This document shows positions 7,699-15,234 of a stretch of DNA of 19,362 nucleotides, piece after piece. Each line of letters starts with the position of its first letter. Position 1 is the stretch's first letter. The notes under the pieces were generated by a model. It made no database searches. It saw nothing but the letters and a program-made list of their open reading frames with translations, and was not told the origin of the DNA. The translations under genes were made by a program, and so were the position numbers. Source of the DNA: Clostridiales bacterium (GTDB lineage Bacteria > Bacillota > Clostridia > Oscillospirales > QAKW01); assembly GCA_003343605.1 (NCBI GenBank), contig QAKW01000050.1, forward strand, positions 1 to 19,362, given 5' to 3'.

Positions 7699-9759
7699 AT
7701 GGAAAAAACCAAAAAAGCCACGCAGGATCGGGAAACTGCGCGCAAAGAAAAATTCAAGCGGCCCGTAAAAGAGCTGAAGCTGGACGAGCTGCTGGGCAAA
7801 AACGATCTGATTCAGGCTGCAGACGGTAAACGCGGAACTGCGGCGGCAGGAGAATATATCGCCTCACAGCGAAAGGAAGCAACTGCAAACGAAACCGCCG
7901 GCGGCGCAAAATCGGCGCAAAAGCCCGCCAAGCGGCCGGCGGCGCAGAAAAAGACCGGCCAGAAGCCGGCTGCAAAAAAAGAACCGGAGACTCGCGCCCC
8001 GGCCCGCAAAGCACCCGCAAAAAAGAATGCGGATGCACCAGCCGCCACCCCCACCCGGCAGAAAAAAACCGCGCCGAAGAAAAGCGGCGGCCGCAAGAGC
8101 GCTGCCAAGCTGAAAATCATTCCTCTGGGAGGGCTTGATGAGATCGGCAAAAATATGACGGTGATCGAATATGAAAATGATATTATTATCATCGATTGCG
8201 GTATGGCCTTTCCCGGCAGCGATATGCTCGGCGTGGATCTGGTGATTCCCGATATCACCTATCTGCGCAAGAATATTGAAAAGGTGCGCGGTATCTTTTT
8301 GACCCACGGACATGAAGATCATATCGGCTCGCTTCCCTATGTGCTCAAGGAAATCAACGTTCCGGTCTACGGCAATAAACTTACGCTCGGGCTGGTGCGC
8401 CGTAAACTCACGGAACACCGTATGGAAAAATCCGCTATGCTGATCGAAACCAAGCCCGGATCAATTATTACACGCGGCTGTTTCAAGGTAGAGTTTATAA
8501 AGGTCAACCACTCCATTCCGGACGCTTCCGGCTTTGCAATTCAAACCCCGGTCGGAACACTGATCCATACCGGTGATTTTAAGATCGATACCACCCCCAT
8601 TCATGGCCGGGCCATTGATCTGGCAAGATTCGGCGAGCTGGGAAAGGAGGGCGTGCTGCTGCTGATGGCGGATTCCACCAACGCAGAGCGGCCCGGGATC
8701 GCTTCTTCTGAAAAAAAGGTTGGCAAAGCACTGCTTCCCATTTTTGAAAGCGCCGCCGACCGGCGGATTATCGTTGCCTCCTTTGCCTCCAATGTTCATC
8801 GGGTGCAGCAGATTATCGACGCCTCGGTTCAGTTTGGCCGCAAGGTCGCGGCCTCCGGCCGGTCGATGGAAGGGGTGATCGCCGTTGCGCAGGAGCTGGG
8901 CTATCTCAAAATGCCGAAAGGAACGCTGATTCCGCTGGATCAGGTGTCCAAATACCCGCCCAATAAAATCACACTGATTACCACCGGCTCTCAGGGTGAG
9001 CCCATGAGCGCGCTCTACCGGATGGCCTTTTCCGATCACCGAACCATTTCAGTGAATAAAAATGATCTGATCATTATTTCGGCTTCCCCGATTCCGGGCA
9101 ACGAGCGGCTGGTCAGCCGGGTGGTAAACGAACTGGAAAAGCTGGGCGCCACCATTGTAAACAGCAAGATGGCGGACGTGCATGTTTCCGGGCATGCCTG
9201 CCAGGAGGAGCTCAAGCTGATTTTGAGCCTTGTAAAACCGAAATATTTCATGCCGGTTCACGGGGAATACCGCCACCTTGCCTGCCATGCCAAGCTGGCA
9301 CAGGAAACCGGGCTGGAAGAAGATCATATCTTCATCAGTTCCATCGGCAATGTGCTGGAATTAGGGCCAAACAGCGCGAAACTCAACGGTACGGTTCAAG
9401 CCGGGCAGGTGCTGGTTGATGGCAGCGGCGTCGGTGATGTCGGCAACATTGTATTGAGAGACCGCCGGATTCTTTCTCAGGAAGGGATCATTTTGGTTGT
9501 GGCGGCAATCAGCAAGTCCACCAAACAGGTTGTCAGCGGGCCGGATATTGTTTCCCGCGGGTTCATCTATGTGCGCGAAAATGAAGACCTGATGGGCCAG
9601 GCACGAAAAATCGTATCCGCAGCGCTCAAGAAAAGCCTGGATAAGGGTAATCTGGAATGGGCCGCGCTGAAAAGCGATATGCGCGATGCGCTCGCCTCCT
9701 ATATCACCTCTAAAACCAAGCGCAGCCCGATGATTATTCCGATTATTCTCGATTGCTGA
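7699..9759 (+). CDS. rnj: Ribonuclease J with long basic N-terminal extension
   Basis: RNase J is a metallo-beta-lactamase/beta-CASP nuclease with 5'-3' exonuclease and endonuclease activity in mRNA turnover and rRNA maturation. The catalytic core begins at about residue 137 (KLKIIPLGGLDEIGKN). It carries the metal motif THGHEDHIG (202-210; His203, His205, Asp207, His208), His271 and Asp293 (HTGDFKID), the HVSGHA motif and PVHGEYRHL further on. The core of about 550 residues is normal. The extra 136 residues are unusual. Residues 61-136 hold 16 Lys and 5 Arg against 4 acidic residues, with 21 Ala and 9 Pro, so a disordered RNA-binding tail is likely. The ATG at 7699 follows AAAGGAG with good spacing, and the tail is in frame with no internal start so well supported. 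Possible RNA control elements lie upstream, and the terminator at 9763-9808 follows. Confidence 0.96.
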   Translation: MEKTKKATQDRETARKEKFKRPVKELKLDELLGKNDLIQAADGKRGTAAAGEYIASQRKEATANETAGGAKSAQKPAKRPAAQKKTGQKPAAKKEPETRAPARKAPAKKNADAPAATPTRQKKTAPKKSGGRKSAAKLKIIPLGGLDEIGKNMTVIEYENDIIIIDCGMAFPGSDMLGVDLVIPDITYLRKNIEKVRGIFLTHGHEDHIGSLPYVLKEINVPVYGNKLTLGLVRRKLTEHRMEKSAMLIETKPGSIITRGCFKVEFIKVNHSIPDASGFAIQTPVGTLIHTGDFKIDTTPIHGRAIDLARFGELGKEGVLLLMADSTNAERPGIASSEKKVGKALLPIFESAADRRIIVASFASNVHRVQQIIDASVQFGRKVAASGRSMEGVIAVAQELGYLKMPKGTLIPLDQVSKYPPNKITLITTGSQGEPMSALYRMAFSDHRTISVNKNDLIIISASPIPGNERLVSRVVNELEKLGATIVNSKMADVHVSGHACQEELKLILSLVKPKYFMPVHGEYRHLACHAKLAQETGLEEDHIFISSIGNVLELGPNSAKLNGTVQAGQVLVDGSGVGDVGNIVLRDRRILSQEGIILVVAAISKSTKQVVSGPDIVSRGFIYVRENEDLMGQARKIVSAALKKSLDKGNLEWAALKSDMRDALASYITSKTKRSPMIIPIILDC

Positions 9760-9762
9760 TAT

Positions 9763-9808
9763 AAAAGCCCTTCCTGCCGTTCCCTCTGAGCGGCAGCGGG
9801 GCTTTTTT
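9763..9808 (+). terminator. Intrinsic terminator of RNase J
   Basis: AAAAGCCC and CTGCCG pair with CGGCAG and GGGCTTTT around an 11-nt loop, with a small internal loop, and the stem ends in six T. It lies 4 nt after the RNase J stop. Confidence 0.88.
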
Positions 9809-9819
9809 CCTAAAAAGGA

Positions 9820-9848
9820 TTGCTTTTCATCTCTTGTGGGGCTATAAT
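9820..9848 (+). promoter_or_regulatory. Promoter of the MATE gene
   Basis: TTGCTT (9820-9825), a 17-nt spacer and TATAAT (9843-9848) follow the RNase J terminator directly. They give a leader of about 25 nt before the MATE start. Confidence 0.8.
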
Positions 9849-9880
9849 GTCTTCTGTTGTGAAACGGAGGGATGTGCCAA

Positions 9881-11233
9881 ATGAAATGGGTAACCAAAGA
9901 CCGCAGTTTTTATAAGACCATTCTTTCGCTTGCACTCCCGATTTCGCTGCAGAACCTGGTGACTTTTCTGGTAACCTTTGCCGATAACGTAATGGTTGGA
10001 ACACTGGGTGACAACGCCGTTTCCGGCATATATCTCGGCGGGCAAATCCAGTTTCTGCTGCAGCAACTGGTAACCGGGATGGGAAGTGCGCTGCTGATTC
10101 TTACCGCGCAGTACTGGGGCAAAAAAGAACCGGCCGCCATCCGCCGCCTGGTGGGGCTGGCGGTTCGGCTCGGCGGGTCTGCCGCACTGTTTCTGAGCCT
10201 TTTCTCCGGCCTTTTTCCGCGGCAGCTGCTGCGCCTTTTTACCAACGAGGAAGGCGCGCTTTCAGAGGGAACGGCATATTTGAGGATTCTCTGCATCAGC
10301 TTTCTTTTTTTCACGGTTTCCCAGATTCTTGTTTATGCCATGCGCAGCGTGGAAGCCGCGCGAATTGGCGCATATGTTTCCGGCGTTACGCTGATATTAA
10401 ATGTTTCTCTCAACTGGGTTCTGATTTTCGGCAAATGCGGGATTCCGGCGCTTGGCGTCCGCGGTGCGGCACTGGCAACCCTGATCGCCCGTATGGTTGA
10501 ATGCATGATCATGCTGTTTTATGTCTTTAAAAAGGACCGCCGCCTGAACATGCGTCTTCGGGAGCTGTTTGCTCCCGCGCAGGGAATGCTCCGGCATTAT
10601 TTGCGTTATGGCCTGCCGGTAATCGCCGGGGATCTGGTGTGGGCGGTAAACATTCTCTGCCAGGGTGCGATTCTGGGCCATTATACCGCCGATGTAATCG
10701 CCGCCGCCAGCATAACCAATACACTCAATAACCTGATATATGTTTGGCTCAACGGGCTTTGGGGCGGTGTTTCAATTGTGGTTGGCAAAACCATTGGGGC
10801 GGGCCGCCTGGAAACGGTAAAAGAATATGCACGCACCTGCCAGCTTTTATTTCTGGGCGTCGGCCTGCTTTCCGGGGGGCTGATCTTTGGGTTTAAAGGC
10901 CTGTTTCTCTCGCTGTATCAGGGCGTAAGCCCTGGTGCGCGCGCCGTTGCAAAGCAGCTGATGAGCGTTCTTTCGGTGACCATCATCGGCACCTGCTATG
11001 AGGCCTGCTGCCTGGGCGCGCTGGTAAAAGCAGGCGGAGACACGGCTTTTGTATTTAAAAATGATTCCCTTTTTGTATTTCTGGTCGTGCTGCCATCGGC
11101 GGTTATCGCCAGCCGGTTCGGTTGCCCGGTCTGGTTTGTTTTTCTTTGCTTAAAGAGCGATCAGCTGCTCAAATGCATGGTTGCCGCGGTCAAGGTAAAC
11201 CGGTTCGGCTGGATCCGGCAGCTGACGCAATAA
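9881..11233 (+). CDS. MATE family efflux transporter
   Basis: MATE proteins export drugs, dyes or metabolites using a Na+ or H+ gradient; this one should be a twelve-helix inner-membrane protein. The 450-residue length is typical. The first helix region has the family pattern: a Pro in LALPISLQNL, then FADNVMVGTLGDNAVSG, followed by GQIQFLLQQL. The matching second-half start, HYLRYGLPVIAGDLVW, shows the two-fold repeat. The first ATG in the frame is at 9872, but the ribosome site CGGAGG (9865-9870) touches it; the ATG at 9881 has about 10 nt spacing and is preferred. It has its own promoter, so it is a single-gene unit. It faces the ylmC-like gene tail to tail. Substrate unknown. Confidence 0.93.
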   Translation: MKWVTKDRSFYKTILSLALPISLQNLVTFLVTFADNVMVGTLGDNAVSGIYLGGQIQFLLQQLVTGMGSALLILTAQYWGKKEPAAIRRLVGLAVRLGGSAALFLSLFSGLFPRQLLRLFTNEEGALSEGTAYLRILCISFLFFTVSQILVYAMRSVEAARIGAYVSGVTLILNVSLNWVLIFGKCGIPALGVRGAALATLIARMVECMIMLFYVFKKDRRLNMRLRELFAPAQGMLRHYLRYGLPVIAGDLVWAVNILCQGAILGHYTADVIAAASITNTLNNLIYVWLNGLWGGVSIVVGKTIGAGRLETVKEYARTCQLLFLGVGLLSGGLIFGFKGLFLSLYQGVSPGARAVAKQLMSVLSVTIIGTCYEACCLGALVKAGGDTAFVFKNDSLFVFLVVLPSAVIASRFGCPVWFVFLCLKSDQLLKCMVAAVKVNRFGWIRQLTQ

Positions 11234-11282
11234 ACGGGTATTTCCTGTGCCGATATGCATAAAATGCGATTGGCTCCGCTTT

Positions 11283-11522
11283 TTATCTGGAAGGCGGCTC
11301 ATGCGCCACCCAGATGATGTCTTCGCCGATACGCTCTACCTCGCACCAGGGAATGCGGTGATCCTCTTTATGAAAAAAAGAGAGCCCCTTGCGGCAAAGA
11401 ACCAACGCCTCAATCTGCCCGCAATCGCAGCCGATGATCAAATCTTTCGGAAACCCGAGCTTTTTACCGCTGCAGGAAACGATTACTTCTTTTTCCATAA
11501 TGCTTGTAAAAGAAATCTCCAT
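11283..11522 (-). CDS. YlmC/YmxH family sporulation protein (PRC-barrel)
   Basis: This 79-residue protein matches the YlmC/YmxH family. These are small PRC-barrel proteins found mostly in endospore-forming Firmicutes, and their exact role is unclear. Family landmarks are an opening strand with KEVIVSCSGKKLGF (11-24), DLIIGCDCGQIEALVL (27-42), the RIPWCEVERIGEDIIWV core (56-72), and a short hydrophilic end. The ATG at 11520-11522 follows AAGGAGGAAG. It is read divergently from the DUF436 gene with only 44 nt between the two starts, so its promoter may lie inside that gene. The convergent gap to the MATE gene (49 nt) shows no convincing terminator. It suggests that the organism, or its ancestor, forms spores. 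Confidence 0.85.
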   Translation of the reverse strand: MEISFTSIMEKEVIVSCSGKKLGFPKDLIIGCDCGQIEALVLCRKGLSFFHKEDHRIPWCEVERIGEDIIWVAHEPPSR

Positions 11523-11566
11523 GTTGCTTCCTCCTTGCTTTATAACTTATGAAAGGACGGTCTGTT

Positions 11567-12118
11567 ATGAGTACAGTTTTTGCTTTAGAAGCGGCCGATG
11601 CCGCAAAAGAGCTGATTGCGGCCGCACATCTCAAACCGGGAGCCCTTCTGGTTGTTGGATGTTCGTCGAGCGAAATCCTAGGAGAACAAATCGGCACCCA
11701 TTCGGCCTATGAGATCGGAGAAGCGGTCTGCGGGGCGATTGTAGAGGCCTGTGCGAAGGCGGGCGTTTTTCTTGCCGCCCAATGCTGCGAACATTTAAAC
11801 CGCGCGCTCATTTTAGAGCGAGAGGCGGCGATGGCACGGGGCTACGCAGTGGTAAACGTGCGCCCGCAGCCAAAGGCGGGCGGTTCCTTTGCAACCGCTG
11901 CCTGGAACCTTATGGCGCAGCCTGTGGCGGTAGAGCATATCGCGGCGGATGCCGGTTTGGATATTGGGGGAACGCTGATCGGCATGCATTTGAAAGACGT
12001 TGCGGTTCCCTGCCGCCTTCAAATAAAATCCATTGGCGCGGCTGTGCTGCTCGCAGCACGTACCAGGCCGAAATTTATCGGCGGTGCACGCGCCTGCTAC
12101 TGCGAAGCGCTTCTGTGA
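11567..12118 (+). CDS. DUF436 / TIGR01440 family protein (YwlG-like, UPF0340)
   Basis: The protein is a 183-residue cytoplasmic member of the YwlG family, whose biochemical role is not established. Conserved-looking motifs are VGCSSSEILGE (30-40), QCCEHLNRALILERE (72-86), PKAGGSFATAAW (102-113), AGLDIGGTLIGMHLK (129-143) and IGGARACY (171-178). The Cys/His-rich QCCEH motif looks like an active or metal site, which is inference. The frame also has an ATG at 11549, but the ribosome site AAAGGA at 11552-11557 sits just right for the ATG at 11567. It ends in a very strong terminator and looks like a single-gene unit. Confidence 0.88.
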   Translation: MSTVFALEAADAAKELIAAAHLKPGALLVVGCSSSEILGEQIGTHSAYEIGEAVCGAIVEACAKAGVFLAAQCCEHLNRALILEREAAMARGYAVVNVRPQPKAGGSFATAAWNLMAQPVAVEHIAADAGLDIGGTLIGMHLKDVAVPCRLQIKSIGAAVLLAARTRPKFIGGARACYCEALL

Positions 12119-12122
12119 GATC

Positions 12123-12170
12123 AGGCCCCGGACAGACGATACAATCAGTCTGTCCGGGGCCTGCGTTTTT
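12123..12170 (+). terminator. Strong intrinsic terminator of the DUF436 gene
   Basis: AGGCCCCGGACAGAC (12123-12137) and GTCTGTCCGGGGCCT (12148-12162) form a perfect 15-bp stem with a 10-nt loop, then GCGTTTTT. The T run overlaps the stop codon of the convergent ABC-F gene (12169-12171). There is no T run for the minus strand, so it is best for plus-strand transcripts. Confidence 0.92.
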
Positions 12171-13647
12171 AAAGCGTCATTGTTTTGGTTGCAATATTGC
12201 GGCAAAACACCGCGTCATGTTCCACAAAAATCATGGTCGGCCTGCTTTCCAGAAGCAATTCCTCCAGCTGCATCCTGGAAAAAACATCGATATAATTTAA
12301 CGGTTCATCCCAGATATAAAGATGTGCCGATTCACAAAGGCAGGCCGCGATCAAAAGTTTTTTTCGCTGGCCTTCACTCAAATACTCAAGCGGGATCTCG
12401 AATTGTGCGCGTGTAAAATCCAGCTTGCGGAGAATGGTTTTAAACCGGCTCTCCTCAAGGCCGCGCATTCTGATAAAGTCGCGCAGTCCCCCGCTCAAAT
12501 GCCGGGTCTCCTGTGGCAGATCCGAGATTTTCAATCCGCTTGCAACCCGGCATATTCCTGCGGCAGGCTCTATTTCGCCCCGGATCAGCCTCAAAATGCT
12601 TGATTTGCCGCTGCCGTTTTGCCCGCAGATTGCCAGCCGATCACCTTGTTCTACCGTAAAGCTGAGATGAGATACCACGGTGCGGCCCGCAAAACAAAGT
12701 GATACCTCATCCAGCGCAACCAACCGACGGCTGTGGTGCTGTTCCGGATGAAGTTTGAGAGCTTCCACTGATTCCCTGTTTAAGAGCAGCTTCTTTTTTT
12801 CCGCAGCCGCAGCCTCTCTGCGCCGCTCGATATTCTTTGCCCGTTTCATCCCCTTTGCGGCTTTTTTCCCAAGATATCCCCGATCCGGATGCAGGCCCGC
12901 GGCATTTTTCCCCTTCTTTTCTTTTTCCGCCTGCTCCGACCAGCGCGCGTTCTCCCGCACCGCGGCTTCCAGCTTTCGGATCTCCTTGCGCAGCTGATCC
13001 TGCCGCCCCTGCTCAAACTGCTCCGTCCGCCTGCGGTTTTCATCCCAGCTGGTAAAATTTCCGCTCTGTATTTCGATTCCATTCTTATTCAGCGCCATAA
13101 TATGATCCACACAGCCATCCAGAAACATCCGATCGTGGGAAACAATCATAAATCCACGCTTCCGCTTCAGATAGGCGCTCAGCAGTGCCCGCCCTTGCAT
13201 ATCCAGGTGATTGGTGGGTTCATCGATCAGCAAAAACTGATCTTCCCGCAGAAACAGCGCAGCCAGCATCGCTTTTGCGCGTTCTCCCGGCGAAAGGGTC
13301 TTCAGCGGCTGCTTCAGAATTTCCGGCGCCGCCCCCAAAAGTGAAAGCTCCCGCCGGAGCTGCCAGGAGCCGGCTTCTTCCAATACCGGCCGGAGCGCCG
13401 CCTCCAGGGTTTCTGCCGTTTGATCCACCGGATACGGAAAATAGGAAAATGCCGCCGGAGAGGTTATGGAACCGCTGCCGGAAAGGGTTCCCGCCAGCAG
13501 CTTCAGCAGGGTGGTTTTTCCCCGTCCATTGCGCCCGATAAGGCCCAGCCGCCAGTCTGTATCCGCCTGAAATGAGAGCTGATTAAAAATATCCTCCGCA
13601 TTCCCTTCATATCCAAAAGTCAAATTTTTTACCTGTAGCATCGCCAT
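12169..13647 (-). CDS. ABC-F ribosome-protection ATPase, Lsa-like
   Basis: ABC-F proteins have two ATPase domains and no membrane part. The Lsa/Vga group dislodges lincosamides, streptogramin A and pleuromutilins from the ribosome. This 492-residue protein has domain 1 with Walker A GRNGRGKT (38-45), signature LSPGE (118-122) and Walker B FLLIDEP (138-144). A basic, charged linker spans about 205-305. Domain 2 has Walker A GQNGSGKS (342-349), signature LSEGQ (423-427) and IWDEP (445-449). The WDEPLNYIDVFSRMQLEELL stretch and the overall length resemble Lsa-type proteins more than the housekeeping EttA or Uup types. The start is the ATG at 13645-13647, with GGGAGG 10 nt upstream; a second ATG two codons on fits less well. 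It lies 262 nt after mntP on the same strand, behind a possible attenuator. Whether it gives resistance is not proven. Confidence 0.9.
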   Translation of the reverse strand: MAMLQVKNLTFGYEGNAEDIFNQLSFQADTDWRLGLIGRNGRGKTTLLKLLAGTLSGSGSITSPAAFSYFPYPVDQTAETLEAALRPVLEEAGSWQLRRELSLLGAAPEILKQPLKTLSPGERAKAMLAALFLREDQFLLIDEPTNHLDMQGRALLSAYLKRKRGFMIVSHDRMFLDGCVDHIMALNKNGIEIQSGNFTSWDENRRRTEQFEQGRQDQLRKEIRKLEAAVRENARWSEQAEKEKKGKNAAGLHPDRGYLGKKAAKGMKRAKNIERRREAAAAEKKKLLLNRESVEALKLHPEQHHSRRLVALDEVSLCFAGRTVVSHLSFTVEQGDRLAICGQNGSGKSSILRLIRGEIEPAAGICRVASGLKISDLPQETRHLSGGLRDFIRMRGLEESRFKTILRKLDFTRAQFEIPLEYLSEGQRKKLLIAACLCESAHLYIWDEPLNYIDVFSRMQLEELLLESRPTMIFVEHDAVFCRNIATKTMTL

Positions 13648-13678
13648 TCGTTTTCATCCTCCCGCTCCATATAAAATG

Positions 13679-13706
13679 CCGCAGGGAAGAATCTTCCTCC
13701 CTGCGG
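13679..13706 (-). promoter_or_regulatory. Terminator-like hairpin in the ABC-F leader (possible attenuator)
   Basis: On the minus strand CCGCAGGGA and TCCCTGCGG form a perfect 9-bp stem with a 10-nt loop, followed by CATTTTATA. It sits 31 nt before the ABC-F start. A copy of the 5' arm core, CCGCAG, at 13751-13746 could pair with the 3' arm instead. Such leaders are known for several ABC-F resistance genes. The T run is short, so it could also end mntP transcripts. Confidence 0.5.
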
Positions 13707-13847
13707 CCATCTCTCGGATCCGATTTACTTCAGCGATCTTTTGGTCTGCGGAGAATTCTTTCCTGCCTGATCGCGGCCAGAGCAGAACGAAACCACCGGC
13801 CTGCGCGTTCCCGCATCTTCCGGCATTCTCCTGTTCACCGCTTCCTT

Positions 13848-13868
13848 TTAGCAGAAATAAATTCTCAT
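13848..13868 (-). CDS. Possible leader peptide of the ABC-F gene
   Basis: A six-codon frame MRIYFC with a TAA lies about 200 nt before the ABC-F start and upstream of the hairpin 13679-13706. The preceding ribosome site is weak (GGGA at 5 nt). Short leader peptides control ABC-F genes by drug-induced ribosome stalling, which makes this worth listing, but a frame this short can occur by chance. Confidence 0.2.
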   Translation of the reverse strand: MRIYFC

Positions 13869-13909
13869 TTTTTCCCAAGACCCTCGTTTCTCTGATGATT
13901 GGAACACCC

Positions 13910-14476
13910 TTAGAAAAAAAGATGTTCGATTAATATTTTAACGCCCAGTCCGATCAGGATCAGGCCGCCGAAAATCTGCGCTTTATCCTTAAGCATCCCG
14001 CCGAAAAGCTTTCCGATATAAACACCTGCCGCACTAAGTGTAAAGGTGCAGGCACCAATGATCAAAACCGTAACATAAGCCTCCTGAAACCCGCTCAGCT
14101 GCGTGGAAAACCCGATCCCTACAGCCAGTGCATCTATACTTGTGGCAACGCCCTGCAGCAGAAGATTGCGCCCGGTATAAGGATTTCCTTCACATTTGGC
14201 CTCCTCTTTTTTCAGCGCGCCCCAGATCATATTGCAGCCGATTCCAGCCAGTAAAACAAAACCGATCCAGTGGTCTACCGCCGATATGTATTTCAGAAAG
14301 CTGAATCCCAAAAACATGCCGAAAAGCGGCATCAGCGCCTGAAAAAAGCCGAAGGTCAGCCCATCCAGCAGCGCATAGCGCGGTTTCATCCTTCCGGTGC
14401 ACATCCCGTTTGTTACCGAAACCGCAAACGCATCCATAGAAAGCCCGATCCCCAAAATGACAGCCGTTAATATCAT
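13910..14476 (-). CDS. mntP: Manganese efflux pump MntP
   Basis: MntP exports Mn2+ across the inner membrane and protects against manganese excess. From the ATG at 14474-14476 the protein has 188 residues, the usual length, and six hydrophobic segments in two inverted halves. The paired acidic motifs are both present: SMDAFAVS (Asp15) and SIDALAVGIGF (Asp115). The frame stays open to a TTG at 14503. The ATG at 14476 is chosen because it overlaps the lipoprotein gene's stop as ATGA and gives the family N-terminus MILTAVILGIGLSMDAF. It is the third gene of the operon driven from 16754-16781. I see no yybP-ykoY manganese riboswitch before the gene or operon; the operon's 5' leader is only about 30 nt. 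Confidence 0.93.
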   Translation of the reverse strand: MILTAVILGIGLSMDAFAVSVTNGMCTGRMKPRYALLDGLTFGFFQALMPLFGMFLGFSFLKYISAVDHWIGFVLLAGIGCNMIWGALKKEEAKCEGNPYTGRNLLLQGVATSIDALAVGIGFSTQLSGFQEAYVTVLIIGACTFTLSAAGVYIGKLFGGMLKDKAQIFGGLILIGLGVKILIEHLFF

Positions 14477-15234
14477 TGCAGTAAATTCCGAATCCCTTCC
14501 CAAGTATTTTCTGTGCCCTGCGCCTGATCATAGAGCTGAAGCGCGGTTTGGCGCGTGCGTTCCAGTGCATCCGCATCAATCTGCTCAAATCCACGCTGTG
14601 CGAAATAATCTGCGCTGCTCTTATCTGCTGCACTCTGAAGCTGCGCCCGCACAGCCTCCATAATCCGCTGCGGACCGTAACCGGCCTCCTCCGCCAGTGC
14701 AGCCAGCCGGCTGCGGTACTGCGCATAGGTGCCCGGAATATACGCCCCCTCCGCATCATTCAGATAGAGCGTTCCGTCCCGCTGCTCCGGCAAAGCACTG
14801 TAAAACGTAGGCAGCAGAAAAACCGCCTCCTCTTCCTGTATCCAAAGCGCCGTATCGAATAAATATTCCCGGTTTTTCACCAAGGTTTCCCGATCTGAAA
14901 AATTCTCCGCGCTGCCCAGCACGCAAACCGTTATAATGCGATCCGGCATGCAGCCGAAATAATCATCCGTTACTTCCACCTGGTAAAAGGTGTTTTTCTC
15001 CATCTGTGCTTCATAGTAGGAAATGATCTGCCGGCCGGTCACCACCGAAAGCACCCGGCCGGAAAAAAAGAAATGCCCCTCTTCCAAAGACGCCTGCGTC
15101 TGCACAAAAAGCTCATCGAATCTTTCATATTCTTCGCGCCCGCCCCCGGCACATCCGCCCAGCAGCAGCGCTGCCGCAAGCAGCGCCGCCAAAACTGCTG
15201 CGCGCCTTTTTCTCTTCTTTTCAGGATTCTTCAT
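14473..15234 (-). CDS. Predicted lipoprotein of unknown function
   Basis: I do not recognise a family. The 253-residue protein has a very basic start (MKNPEKKRKRR), a hydrophobic stretch of about 15 residues and a lipobox LGGC with Cys28, so it should be lipid-anchored outside the membrane. The mature part is mixed alpha/beta. It includes GRVLSVVTGRQIISYYEA and YQVEVTDDYFG, a pattern that may be an OB-like or beta-barrel fold, followed by a helical, Ala/Gln-rich C-terminus. Start choice: the ATG at 15232-15234 has GGAG 9 nt upstream; an ATG at 15247-15249 is also possible and adds five residues. The gene overlaps the upstream PLAT-like gene by 14 nt and mntP by 4 nt, so the three products are probably made together. 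Confidence 0.75.
   Translation of the reverse strand: MKNPEKKRKRRAAVLAALLAAALLLGGCAGGGREEYERFDELFVQTQASLEEGHFFFSGRVLSVVTGRQIISYYEAQMEKNTFYQVEVTDDYFGCMPDRIITVCVLGSAENFSDRETLVKNREYLFDTALWIQEEEAVFLLPTFYSALPEQRDGTLYLNDAEGAYIPGTYAQYRSRLAALAEEAGYGPQRIMEAVRAQLQSAADKSSADYFAQRGFEQIDADALERTRQTALQLYDQAQGTENTWEGIRNLLQ

Noticed and set aside
7699..8106. RNase J tail as a separate small gene or sequencing frameshift
   Set aside because: The tail is in frame with the core with no stop, and the best ribosome site is at its start.
11234..11282. Terminator between the MATE gene and the ylmC-like gene
   Set aside because: Only 3-4 bp pairings are present and no T run follows a stable stem.
13654..13878. 74-codon minus-strand open frame in the ABC-F leader
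   Set aside because: It starts at a TTG without a good ribosome site, has low-complexity composition, and runs through the hairpin and the ribosome site region. It is more likely chance in a leader.
14190..14759. 189-codon minus-strand frame across the lipoprotein and mntP genes
   Set aside because: It is an overlapping frame of two well-supported genes; its Arg/Trp-rich product has no family features.
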